Shown: positions 1 to 7,687, counted from the first letter of the stretch. The stretch: 64,000 nt of DNA from an uncultured Paracoccaceae bacterium (GCA_947489325.1 CANLDA010000017.1:1-64000), one strand, 5' to 3'. Program-made: numbers and translations. Notes: generated from the sequence alone by a model not told the origin.

Positions 1-73
1 CATTCCCCCAGATCATTGAGAACCGTGAATCATGACAGCAATTCCACATCAAGCTGATTAATGGGTCCTGACC
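1..73. other. window edge, no gene recognised
   Basis: These bases lie beyond the 3' end of the diguanylate cyclase gene on the minus strand. I see no convincing coding frame or terminator hairpin. A neighbouring gene may begin or end just outside the window. Confidence 0.4.
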
Positions 74-1459
74 CTAGACTGGGGCGGCCAAGGTAACCTG
101 ATCACGCCCGTGAGTTTTGGCACCATAAAGCGCCTGATCAGCGTGATCCAATAGTTTGGCCGCGCCGTATTCCGGAATATTCTTACAGCTTTTGCCCATG
201 ACCATGCCGATGCTGATCGTAATGGGCAAATGCAGATCGCGGCCTGCAATGGTCACTGGTTTATCGCGAATGACATTGCACAGTCGGGTGGCAACGTCTT
301 GGGCATCTTGTTGGCGGGTGTCGGGCATCGCGATCAGGAATTCTTCGCCACCAATGCGCGCCACCAAATCAACAGCGCGCAAATTATTCCGCAAACGATG
401 CGCCACCTCGACCAAGACAGCATCCCCAGCGGCATGACCAAAGGTGTCATTGATGTTTTTGAAATGGTCCAAATCGGCCACCATCACCGCAAAATTGCGT
501 TCATGGGTCAGGGCGTTTTCGGCAATCCTTGTCAAATGTGGAATGGCGTATCGGCGATTGAACAATCCGGTGAGCGGATCAATCACAGCGGCGCGCAACC
601 CGTCACGTACATTTTCGCGCAGCCGATCCGCCAAACGTTTCCGTTGAATTTGGGCCGAGAGGCGCAGCGCAAGTTCCTCTGCGTCAAAACCTTCTGGCAT
701 GACATCATTTGCCCCCAGATCAAGCGCATCAATCAAGGCCCCGCGATCTGCACCTGTCAATAAGACAAGAATCCCAGAATGGCGGGTGGCGGCGCGAGCC
801 CTGATTTCCGCCAATAAACGAAGGCCGATTTCGGGTGCTTTGCCATCCAGTGCGATCACAAATACATCCGGTGCAACCGTTTTAGACATGCCACGCAGGG
901 CTTCGGTTGTAACTTCGGTATGCAGGGCATAGGGCAAAATCGGCTTAAGCAGGGCAGACCAGCGTTGCAAGTTTCCCCGATCTTGAGAGGTGATCATGAT
1001 ATTTGCGCGGGGTTCAAATGCGCTTCGGTCTTCGGCCATCCCCAACATTTGCGCCGTGCCTTCGCGCAGGCGTGTTTCTTCCAATGTATCACGCTCGCGC
1101 AAAAGGCTGCGCAGGCGCGCCAGCATCACCAGATCATCAATCGGTTTGCACAACACATCATCGGCCCCGACGTTCAACGCCTTAAGACGGGTTTCGCGAT
1201 CAGTGCGGGGCGACAACAGCAAAATGGGAATGCGGCGGGTGTCACTGGTGCTTTTCAACTCGGAACACAGACGCAAATCTTCGTCATCGGGTGAATCAAC
1301 ACTCAACAATATGAGGTCAGGATGCTGCGCACGCGCAATTTCCAGCGCTTCGCCAGTGTCGGTGGCTTGTAAAACATCGTAATACGCGCTTGAAAGTTTG
1401 ACTTTCAAGACGATACGGTTGGTTGCGACTGCGTCGACGATCAGAATTTTTCCGGGCAT
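74..1459 (-). CDS. PleD-like diguanylate cyclase with two receiver domains
   Basis: A 461-aa protein with the PleD layout: receiver 1 (about 1-125), receiver 2 (about 150-275) and a GGDEF domain (about 290-455). The active-site motif is GGEEF at 370-374, so it should make c-di-GMP from two GTP. The product-inhibition site RxxD is intact (RAVD, 361-364). Receiver 1 is degenerate: the position of the phospho-acceptor Asp53 of Caulobacter PleD is Ser53 (ILLSVDSP), and the acidic pair after strand 1 is DA instead of DD. The switch Lys (CKPIDD, about 105) is kept. Receiver 2 also lacks a clear acceptor. Control by ordinary phosphorylation therefore looks unlikely; dimerisation may be constitutive or depend on a partner. 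The gene is divergent from a DUF3572 gene. Family call is firm; mode of control is inference. Confidence 0.9.
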   Translation of the reverse strand: MPGKILIVDAVATNRIVLKVKLSSAYYDVLQATDTGEALEIARAQHPDLILLSVDSPDDEDLRLCSELKSTSDTRRIPILLLSPRTDRETRLKALNVGADDVLCKPIDDLVMLARLRSLLRERDTLEETRLREGTAQMLGMAEDRSAFEPRANIMITSQDRGNLQRWSALLKPILPYALHTEVTTEALRGMSKTVAPDVFVIALDGKAPEIGLRLLAEIRARAATRHSGILVLLTGADRGALIDALDLGANDVMPEGFDAEELALRLSAQIQRKRLADRLRENVRDGLRAAVIDPLTGLFNRRYAIPHLTRIAENALTHERNFAVMVADLDHFKNINDTFGHAAGDAVLVEVAHRLRNNLRAVDLVARIGGEEFLIAMPDTRQQDAQDVATRLCNVIRDKPVTIAGRDLHLPITISIGMVMGKSCKNIPEYGAAKLLDHADQALYGAKTHGRDQVTLAAPV

Positions 1460-1528
1460 GTGGGACCTGCGTCTTGCCTTTGGATTGAGACAGTCTTTAT
1501 TCAGATTGGTTAAGAAACCCTTTCGAAA

Positions 1529-1822
1529 GTGATTAAAATGGCAATGAATGCAGAGGCAGCAGAGCTTTTGGCAATTAACGCATTGGGCTGGCTGGCGGCA
1601 CAGGAAGATTTGCTTGGGGTTTTTCTGGGATCCAGCGGTGCAAGCGTGGATGATTTAAAAACACAGGCGCAAAATCCTGAATTCCTAGGCGCGGTTCTGG
1701 ATTTTCTGACCATGGATGATGCCTGGGTTGTGGCTTTTTGTGACACACAACACATCAGCTATGACACCCCCTTGATCGCGCGTCAGTCTTTGCCGGGCGG
1801 TGGGCAGATGCACTGGACCTAA
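1529..1822 (+). CDS. DUF3572 family protein
   Basis: A 97-aa, mostly helical protein matching the alphaproteobacterial DUF3572 family: an ALGWLAAQEDLLGVFL segment near residue 20, a VLDFLTMDDAWVVAF segment near 56-70, and an LPGG motif near the C-terminus. No catalytic residues, signal peptide or membrane span are visible. It lies head to head with the PleD-like gene, with about 70 bp between the starts, so the two may share a promoter region. Function is unknown. An ATG two codons downstream (MAMNAEAAE) is an equally possible start. Confidence 0.75.
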   Translation: MIKMAMNAEAAELLAINALGWLAAQEDLLGVFLGSSGASVDDLKTQAQNPEFLGAVLDFLTMDDAWVVAFCDTQHISYDTPLIARQSLPGGGQMHWT

Positions 1823-1864
1823 GGCTCATTTTTCGATTGTTTTTCGTGCAACACGCATGCAGGT

Positions 1865-1889
1865 TGGCACGGCTGGCACGGCTGGCACG
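1865..1889 (+). repeat. 9-bp tandem repeat in leader
   Basis: The unit TGGCACGGC occurs twice in full (1865-1873, 1874-1882) and continues as TGGCACGA. It sits immediately upstream of the Shine-Dalgarno sequence of the HAD phosphatase gene. Confidence 0.9.
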
Positions 1890-1901
1890 AAGGAGAGCAC
1901 G

Positions 1902-2591
1902 ATGCGCGCAGATGGTCTTTTGTTTGACAAAGATGGGACGTTGTTTGATTTCGGCCCGACGTGGAATACTTGGGCCGGCATGATGATTGGCCAGTTTTCT
2001 GAAGGTGACACAGCACTTGCAGGCCGTCTTGCGGATGCGTTGGAATATGACCTGTCTGCGCAGTCATTCTTACCGCAAAGCTTTGTTATTGCAGGTACAA
2101 ACCGTGAGGTGGCCGAGGCGGTGGCATCCGTTGTGACCACCCGTCACGTGGATGAGATCGAGGAAACGTTGACATTGGGTGCGGCCGAAGCGCCCCTGTC
2201 TGAGGCTGTCCCTTTGGCCCCGTTTCTTGCGGGATTGGCCTCTCAGGGAATGAAGCTGGGTGTGATGACAAACGACACCGAATATTCAGCACGCGCACAA
2301 TTGCGAGGCACAGGTGTTGAGGATGCGTTTCACTTCATCGCGGGCTTTGACAGCGGGTATGGTGCCAAACCTGCGCCCGATCCATTGTTGGCGTTTGCGA
2401 ACCAGATGAACCTTGTGCCTGAACGCGTTGTGATGGTGGGTGACAGCACTCATGATTTAGTGGCAGGTCGCGCGGCAGGCATGCAGACGGTTGCGGTGCT
2501 GACAGGCATGGCTGAAAAGGCAGAACTCGCGCCTTTCGCAGACGTGGTATTGCCCAATATCGGGCATATCCCAGAATGGCTCACAGCATAA
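1902..2591 (+). CDS. HAD-superfamily phosphatase (phosphoglycolate-phosphatase-like)
   Basis: A 229-aa HAD hydrolase. Motif I is DKDGT at residues 9-13, giving the nucleophile Asp9 and acid/base Asp11. The Mg-binding motif IV is near residue 180 (MVGDSTHDLVAGRAAG). The helical cap between them resembles Gph-type phosphatases, so a small phosphorylated metabolite such as phosphoglycolate is a reasonable substrate guess, but the sequence does not prove it. The start at 1902 is chosen because AGGAG at 1891-1895 precedes it; an upstream in-frame start would add 34 residues that do not resemble the family and overlap the DUF3572 gene. Confidence 0.85.
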   Translation: MRADGLLFDKDGTLFDFGPTWNTWAGMMIGQFSEGDTALAGRLADALEYDLSAQSFLPQSFVIAGTNREVAEAVASVVTTRHVDEIEETLTLGAAEAPLSEAVPLAPFLAGLASQGMKLGVMTNDTEYSARAQLRGTGVEDAFHFIAGFDSGYGAKPAPDPLLAFANQMNLVPERVVMVGDSTHDLVAGRAAGMQTVAVLTGMAEKAELAPFADVVLPNIGHIPEWLTA

Positions 2592-2660
2592 CGATATTCC
2601 CTCATAATCCCGTTTTTCGTCGCTTTGGTTAACCTTAATGATCCGTGCATTATATGCGCC

Positions 2661-3341
2661 TCACACAGCCAGCATGGTTAACAAAACGCGTGCAATGGAA
2701 TTGGCAGATCGCATATTCTGCCCGGTGATCAGCAATCGATCTTGCACCACATGCGATGAAAACGCGGGTTTGGATTTGAAATGTGCACCAAGTGATTTCA
2801 GACGACCCTCAAGCAGGAATGGCACTACGGCGTCGCGTTTCAAGACGAATTCTTCGGCATTGGTCAACGCAGTGACACGGTGATTTTTGATGATCGACTG
2901 TCCGGATGCGCCCATGACACCACACAACGCCGCCGCGCCATGGCAAATCGTGGCAACCGGACGGTTTCGGGATAAGGTTTGCAAGATTGCACTGGCAACT
3001 TCGGGGGTGTCCGCGAAATCCCACATGCCAGCATGGCCACCTGTAAAGAACAAACAATCATGATGGTCATTCAAAACCTTACAAAGAGGGTGAGACGTGA
3101 CCAATAGCTGTTGTGCGTGCGGGTCCTCAAAAAAGCGACGCGTGCCGGATGTTGCCAATTCTGGCGATAAGCTGTCTGGATCAATGGGGCAGGCTCCGCC
3201 GTTAAGTGACGCAACTTTCACATCCGCGCCTGCCTCTACGAAGCTGAAATATGGATCGGCAAAGGTTTGCAGTCCAATTCCGGTTGGTTGGCCTGTGTTA
3301 CCGAGGGATGTGTGTGAGCTGCAAACAAAGGTAATTTTCAT
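2661..3341 (-). CDS. DJ-1/PfpI-like class I glutamine amidotransferase-fold protein
   Basis: A 226-aa protein of the DJ-1/Hsp31-type superfamily. The nucleophile elbow is ICHGAAAL with Cys133-His134, and the conserved FFTGGHAGMWDF stretch lies near 98-110. Family members normally have a Glu about 25 residues from the N-terminus (pattern TG-xxL-EE-xxxP) that contacts the catalytic Cys. Here the stretch reads TGIGLQTFADP, with Gln-Thr instead of Glu-Glu. Glyoxalase III, deglycase or protease activity is therefore uncertain. The ATG at 3341 is preferred to a TTG two codons upstream. It is divergent from the mttB-like gene. Confidence 0.8.
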   Translation of the reverse strand: MKITFVCSSHTSLGNTGQPTGIGLQTFADPYFSFVEAGADVKVASLNGGACPIDPDSLSPELATSGTRRFFEDPHAQQLLVTSHPLCKVLNDHHDCLFFTGGHAGMWDFADTPEVASAILQTLSRNRPVATICHGAAALCGVMGASGQSIIKNHRVTALTNAEEFVLKRDAVVPFLLEGRLKSLGAHFKSKPAFSSHVVQDRLLITGQNMRSANSIARVLLTMLAV

Positions 3342-3462
3342 CCGCAAACTCTATCCAGAGATGCGAATGGCACAAGAAAATTAAACGGTCAGCGATCGAT
3401 CGCCTGTATCAGGGTCGTTTCTTTGAGAGCCGACAGGCTGATAAAATGGAGAAAATCAAAAA

Positions 3463-3479
3463 ACGACAAGATGTGTCGT
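3463..3479. promoter_or_regulatory. ACGACA-N5-TGTCGT inverted repeat upstream of mttB-like gene
   Basis: A perfect 6-bp inverted repeat, ACGACA (3463-3468) and TGTCGT (3474-3479) around five bases, lies about 75 bp before the mttB-like start. Its size and place suit a dimeric repressor or activator. Which protein binds is unknown; the GlxA/AraC-type regulator at 13574 is one candidate. Confidence 0.4.
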
Positions 3480-3553
3480 AAAACGCTGGTAGTCCTGCGT
3501 GGGTTGGGTGTTTGCTGGGAAAAACCGATGCAATAAGGCATTTCAGGAGACGG

Positions 3554-5119
3554 ATGATGGCGGATACCGAAGGTAAGAGACGGCGCGGCGGCGGGCGCGC
3601 GGGCAATGCGGCACGGCGTGGCAGTGGTGGGGTTGTCGATCAAATGCCATGGCGTTTGCCGGTCAATCATGACCGCCCGACTGAGCCGTTGCGTGAAGAA
3701 GGCGTGCAAGCCATTCACGAAGGCGCGATGCGTATCCTCGAAGAGATCGGGATTGAGTTTTACAATGAAGAAGCCAAAGCCATCCTGAAAGAGGCCGGCT
3801 GTACCGTTAACGGCGACAATGTACGTATGGGCCGTGATTTCGTGATGGAGATGATCGGCAACGCACCTTCAAGCTTTACCGTCACGCCGCGCAACCCGGA
3901 TCGCAAGATCACCATTGGCGACAATCACATCCTGTTTGGCAGCGTCAGTTCGCCGCCAAATTTCTGGGACATGCAGGTGGGGCGCAAGGTGCCGGGCACC
4001 CGCGAGATGTATCAGAATTTTCTGAAACTCGCGCAGTATTTCAACTGTATTCATTTTGTTGGCGGGTATCCGGTGGAACCCCAAGATCTTCACGCCTCTA
4101 TTCGTCATCTGGATGCGATGTATGACAAGCTGGTGATGACGGATAAGGCTGCGCATACCTATTGTCTGGGCAAAGAGCGGGTTGAGGACACCATAGAAAT
4201 GGTGCGCATTGCTGGCGGGTTGAGCCATGAAGAATTCGAAGCAACCCCGCATATGTACACCAACATCAACTCGACCTCGCCGCTGAAACATGACCACCCG
4301 ATGATGGATGGCTGGATGCGGCTGGCACGACGTAATCAAGGATTGGTGGTGACGCCCTTTACGCTGGCTGGTGCGATGGCGCCTGTCACTATGTCGGGCG
4401 CCGTGGCGCAATCACTCGCCGAGGGGCTCTGCGCGATTGCGCTGGCCCAATATATTCGCCCGGGTGTGGGGTGTGCGATTGGTACCTTTACATCCAACGT
4501 GGATATGAAATCAGGCGCGCCTGCGTTTGGCACACCTGAATATATGCGCTCTACTCAAATGACCGGCCAGATGGCGCGGTTTTATGGTCTGCCGATGCGA
4601 TCGTCAGGCGTATGTGCGGCCAACGTGCCGGACGGCCAAGCGATGTGGGAAACCTCAAACAGTTTGTGGGCGTCGGTACAGTCGGGCACAAACATGGTTT
4701 ATCACGCGGCCGGTTGGCTAGAGGGTGGTTTGATCGCCAGCCCAGAAAAATTTGTGATGGACTGCGAAGTCATCCAGATGATTCAACGGTATATGGAACC
4801 AGAGATCTGGGCGACAGGCCCGGATGAAATTGCACTGGATGCGATCAAGGATGTGGGCAACGCGGGCCATTTCTTTGGCATTCAGCACACGCAAGACCGC
4901 TATACCACAGCGTTTCACCAACCGTTCTGTTCTGATTGGCGCAACTTTGAAGCGTGGGAACAAGCCGGGGCCGTTTGGACGCCAGAGCGTGCGCATCATC
5001 TTTATAAAGATATCGTCGAAAACTTTGAGGCCCCGCCCATTGACGAAGCGATCCGCGAAGAGCTGGCCGCCTTTGTCGCCAAACGCAAAGAAGAGGGCGG
5101 CGCGCCGACCGATTTCTGA
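3554..5119 (+). CDS. MttB-family (trimethylamine methyltransferase-like) protein, non-pyrrolysine type
   Basis: A 521-aa protein of the MttB superfamily, a TIM-barrel methyltransferase family. Archaeal MttB uses pyrrolysine encoded by an in-frame amber codon; here the frame is continuous with no TAG, so this is the non-Pyl branch. Characterised members of that branch demethylate quaternary amines such as glycine betaine, proline betaine or carnitine onto a corrinoid protein. Recognisable stretches include HEGAMRILEEIGIEF near the N-terminus and GGYPVEPQDLHASIRHLDAM in the middle. AGGAG at 3545-3549 supports the start at 3554 or the adjacent ATG at 3557. The N-terminus is basic and glycine-rich. 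No corrinoid-protein gene adjoins it. The DMGDH paralogues downstream fit a role in betaine breakdown, which is inference. Confidence 0.85.
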   Translation: MMADTEGKRRRGGGRAGNAARRGSGGVVDQMPWRLPVNHDRPTEPLREEGVQAIHEGAMRILEEIGIEFYNEEAKAILKEAGCTVNGDNVRMGRDFVMEMIGNAPSSFTVTPRNPDRKITIGDNHILFGSVSSPPNFWDMQVGRKVPGTREMYQNFLKLAQYFNCIHFVGGYPVEPQDLHASIRHLDAMYDKLVMTDKAAHTYCLGKERVEDTIEMVRIAGGLSHEEFEATPHMYTNINSTSPLKHDHPMMDGWMRLARRNQGLVVTPFTLAGAMAPVTMSGAVAQSLAEGLCAIALAQYIRPGVGCAIGTFTSNVDMKSGAPAFGTPEYMRSTQMTGQMARFYGLPMRSSGVCAANVPDGQAMWETSNSLWASVQSGTNMVYHAAGWLEGGLIASPEKFVMDCEVIQMIQRYMEPEIWATGPDEIALDAIKDVGNAGHFFGIQHTQDRYTTAFHQPFCSDWRNFEAWEQAGAVWTPERAHHLYKDIVENFEAPPIDEAIREELAAFVAKRKEEGGAPTDF

Positions 5120-5138
5120 ACCAAACGAATACGAATTC

Positions 5139-5169
5139 AAAAAAGCCCTCTATATGGAGGGCTTTTTTT
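5139..5169 (+). terminator. rho-independent terminator after mttB-like gene
   Basis: A 12-bp stem (AAAAAAGCCCTC with GAGGGCTTTTTT) and a six-base loop, running into a T tract. It ends the mttB-like transcript before the PPOX gene. Confidence 0.9.
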
Positions 5170-5246
5170 GTTCTCGTCACAATGCTGCGCTTGTCTGCAA
5201 GGGAAGAATGCGGTGAGGTATGCCCGTGTAACATCATTGAGGGCAC

Positions 5247-5852
5247 ATGATGCAGACCATTACATCAATCGACACACTTGAGGCACTTTATGATGCGGCC
5301 GTGCCTGCATCTTTGACCAAAGTAACCCCGCATCTGACACCTTTGTATCGTACATGGATTGAGGCTGCGCGGTTTGTAGTTATGTCCACGGTAGGCCCTG
5401 AAGGCACCGATGGCAGCCCGCGTGGAGACGATGGTCCGGTGGTAAAGGTTTCTGATAACAAAACACTGTTGCTCCCAGATTGGCGCGGCAACAACCGTCT
5501 GGACACTTTGCGCAATATCGTGCGGGACGGGCGGATCAGCCTAATGTTCATGGTGCCGGGGTCAAACAATGTGGTGCGTGTGAACGGGCAGGCGGTGTTG
5601 ACGGCGGATTCTGAGGTGACTGAGCAGTTTCAGCAAGCGGGCAAACATCCCAAGACGGTGATTGTTGTCACGACATCCGAAATCTATTTTCAATGCGCAA
5701 AGGCGATAATGCGATCTGGGCTGTGGACGCGTGGGGATGACAGTGCCAACCTGCCCACGGCGGGGGCTTTTGTGCGGGAAATGCAGGCGGATTTTGATGC
5801 GGAAAGCTATGACAGCGGCTATGCAGAGTATGCGAAATCGCGGATGTGGTGA
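5247..5852 (+). CDS. pyridoxamine 5'-phosphate oxidase-family (PPOX, MSMEG_1061-like) protein
   Basis: A 201-aa protein of the split-barrel FMN-binding fold. The central region reads ARFVVMSTVGPEGTDGSPRGD, followed by LLLPDWRGNNRLDTLRNI and RISLMFMVPG, the pattern of the MSMEG_1061-type PPOX subfamily. Members bind FMN or F420 and reduce small molecules; the substrate is unknown. GAGGG at 5239-5243 serves either of two adjacent ATGs (5247, 5250). It is followed by a copy of the dispersed intergenic repeat and then the M20 amidohydrolase. Confidence 0.8.
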   Translation: MMQTITSIDTLEALYDAAVPASLTKVTPHLTPLYRTWIEAARFVVMSTVGPEGTDGSPRGDDGPVVKVSDNKTLLLPDWRGNNRLDTLRNIVRDGRISLMFMVPGSNNVVRVNGQAVLTADSEVTEQFQQAGKHPKTVIVVTTSEIYFQCAKAIMRSGLWTRGDDSANLPTAGAFVREMQADFDAESYDSGYAEYAKSRMW

Positions 5853-5897
5853 GGGGCTGTCTCCTCAGGGCCAAAGGTATTTTGGCCAAGAAAAAGT
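5851..5897 (+). repeat. dispersed intergenic repeat, copy 1 (partial)
   Basis: A short hairpin-like GC-rich head (GAGGGGCTGTCTCCTC) is followed by the family tail GGTATTTTGGCCAAGAAAAA. Head and tail match the longer copies at 7537, 36856, 41397, 54221 and 60107, but the inner ACCCC part is reduced. Confidence 0.75.
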
Positions 5898-5909
5898 AAA
5901 AGGTAACTT

Positions 5910-7088
5910 ATGCTGAGTAATTCGGATTTGGTGGAACTGATTGCGTTTCGTCACGCATTGCACCGGCAGCCGGAATTGTCTGGGCAGGAACATAAAACTG
6001 CGCGTCGTGTGGTGGCATTTTTGGAACCTACGCAGCCGGATAAGATGCTGTGTGATCTCGGAGGCACCGGGGTTGCGGCGATCTATGAAGGGCGCGCGCC
6101 GGGGCCAACTGTGATGATCCGGGCCGAATTGGACGGCTTGCCGATTGAGGAGTTGGGCGCGCCTGAATACCGCTCTGAGGTGACCGGTAAGGGGCATCTG
6201 TGTGGCCATGATGGGCATATGGTGATGGTTGCTGCGTTGGGGCGATTGTTGGCGCGCAGCCGTCCTGAACGCGGGCGCGTTATATTGATGTTTCAACCTG
6301 CCGAGGAAACTGGACAGGGGGCGGCGGCGGTTTTGCAAGATCCGCGTTGGGCGCAGATCGCGCCTGATTACGCCTTTGCGCTGCACAATCTGCCGGGGAT
6401 GCCTTTGGGACAGGTGGCTGTGGCCGAGGGGGCGGCGAATTGCGCGTCGCGCGGGATGCAGATTGATCTTGTGGGACGCACCGCCCACGCATCAATGCCA
6501 GAAACCGGGGTATCGCCAGCGAATGCCGTGGCGCGTTTGCTACCTGCTTTGACAGCTTTGGGGCAAGGTGGGGCGTTGGTGCCGGGGTTTCGCTTGGTGA
6601 CGCTGACGCATGTGAACATGGGTGAGCCTGCTTTTGGTATTGCCCCCGGGCAGGCCCGTATTCTGGCAACGCTGCGCTGTTTAGAAGATGGCGATATGGC
6701 ATCGCTTGTGGCCGAGGCAGAGGCGGTGGTTCAGGATGTGGCGTATGATCAGGGGCTGGGGGTTTCACTTGGATATCATGATGTGTTTCATGCCTGTAGC
6801 AATGCGCCCCTAGCGGTGGATTACCTGAAACAAGGTGCCGCGCGTGTGGGGATGAAGACCCCGGTCACGGCATCTCCTAAACGTTGGTCCGAAGATTTCG
6901 GCCTTTATGGGTCAAAAGGCGGGGCGCAATCGGCGATGTTCCTGTTAGGTGCGGGCGAGGATCACGCCCAGCTGCACAATCCGGACTATGATTTTCCGGA
7001 TGATATTTTGTCGGCAGGCATCCACATGTTTTGGGGAACGATAGAGGCCGTGTTGGACAAAAAAGGTAAAAATACAGATGCGTATTGA
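5910..7088 (+). CDS. M20 family metallo-amidohydrolase (hippurate/aminoacylase-like)
   Basis: A 392-aa member of the M20D amidohydrolases, which remove acyl groups from N-acyl amino acids using a two-metal site. Visible motifs are RHALHRQPELSGQE at the N-terminus, RAELDGLPIEE, the metal-binding GHLCGHDGH, PAEETGQGA with the catalytic/metal Glu pair, and the lid region with GRTAHASMPETGVSPANA. Length is typical. AAAAGG precedes the start. The 3' end overlaps the next gene by 11 bp, so the two are probably translationally coupled. The acylated substrate cannot be told from sequence. Confidence 0.88.
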   Translation: MLSNSDLVELIAFRHALHRQPELSGQEHKTARRVVAFLEPTQPDKMLCDLGGTGVAAIYEGRAPGPTVMIRAELDGLPIEELGAPEYRSEVTGKGHLCGHDGHMVMVAALGRLLARSRPERGRVILMFQPAEETGQGAAAVLQDPRWAQIAPDYAFALHNLPGMPLGQVAVAEGAANCASRGMQIDLVGRTAHASMPETGVSPANAVARLLPALTALGQGGALVPGFRLVTLTHVNMGEPAFGIAPGQARILATLRCLEDGDMASLVAEAEAVVQDVAYDQGLGVSLGYHDVFHACSNAPLAVDYLKQGAARVGMKTPVTASPKRWSEDFGLYGSKGGAQSAMFLLGAGEDHAQLHNPDYDFPDDILSAGIHMFWGTIEAVLDKKGKNTDAY

Positions 7089-7536
7089 TTATGAGGATGC
7101 GGCCAAGACCATCACTGCCTTGTGTGAAGGCGAGAGCGATGCTGTGGCATTGATGGCAACTGTGGTGTGTGAGCTGCATCACCGTGACGATCGGTTCGAC
7201 TGGACCGGATTTTACCGCGTGGTGGCACCGGAAATGTTGAAGATCGGCCCCTATCAAGGCGGGCATGGGTGTTTGGTGATCCCATTTTCGCGCGGCGTTT
7301 GTGGCGCTGCGGCACGCAGGGGGGAAGTGCAGGTCGTGGCGGATGTTGAAACCTTTGCGGATCATATCGCCTGTTCCAGTTCTACGAGGTCCGAAATTGT
7401 GTTGCCGGTATGGAATGGCGCAGGGCAATTGCTGGGGGTGCTGGATATCGACAGCGATCGACCAAATGCGTTTACGCAGCAAGATGCGGAATGTCTTGCC
7501 TCTATTCTTGCCAATACGTTTGTGGATGCGTCTTAA
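7078..7536 (+). CDS. GAF-domain free methionine-(R)-sulfoxide reductase (fRMsr)
   Basis: A 152-aa single GAF-domain protein. It carries DWTGFYRV, GPYQGG and the three cysteines used by fRMsr enzymes: one in GCLVIPF, one in GVCG and the nucleophile in HIACSSS. The SEIVLPV and GVLDIDS segments complete the family signature. The enzyme reduces free Met-(R)-sulfoxide through disulfide exchange with thioredoxin. It overlaps the M20 gene by 11 bp, so both products may act on amino-acid derivatives released together. Confidence is high because all catalytic Cys are present. Confidence 0.88.
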   Translation: MRIDYEDAAKTITALCEGESDAVALMATVVCELHHRDDRFDWTGFYRVVAPEMLKIGPYQGGHGCLVIPFSRGVCGAAARRGEVQVVADVETFADHIACSSSTRSEIVLPVWNGAGQLLGVLDIDSDRPNAFTQQDAECLASILANTFVDAS

Positions 7537-7598
7537 AGGGGCTTTGCCCCTCTGCGGCGGGGCCGCATTCACCCCAGGATATTTTGGCCAAGAAGAAA
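7537..7598 (+). repeat. dispersed intergenic repeat, copy 2
   Basis: AGGGGCTTTGCCCCT (7537-7551) forms one hairpin and GCGGC-GGG-GCCGC (7554-7566) a second, followed by the conserved tail ATTCACCCCAGGATATTTTG and GCCAAGAAG. It starts at the stop codon of the fRMsr gene and could act as an mRNA 3'-end structure. Confidence 0.9.
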
Positions 7599-7608
7599 AT
7601 CGAGAGTT

Positions 7609-7676
7609 TCGTGAAAAAATCCTTTGAGATTTCACGAAAATACGACATCGTGAAATTGTCGATGTAAATTTCACGA
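7609..7676. promoter_or_regulatory. two identical-geometry operators, TCGTGAAA-N13-TTTCACGA
   Basis: Half-site TCGTGAAA occurs at 7609-7616 and 7648-7655; its complement TTTCACGA at 7630-7637 and 7669-7676. Each pair forms a 29-bp inverted repeat with a 13-bp spacer, and the two repeats start 39 bp apart. The second ends just before the Shine-Dalgarno sequence of the XRE-cupin gene. This is the arrangement expected for autoregulation by that protein, with cooperative binding of two dimers. Symmetry is seen directly; the binding protein is inferred. Confidence 0.75.
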
Positions 7677-7687
7677 GGCGAATCGAT

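Noticed and set aside
230-763. 177-codon plus-strand frame in the diguanylate cyclase gene
   Set aside because: Antisense to the GGDEF region, whose motifs are intact on the minus strand.
3554-5119. Pyrrolysine-type MttB
   Set aside because: There is no in-frame TAG; the frame runs uninterrupted to a normal TGA stop.
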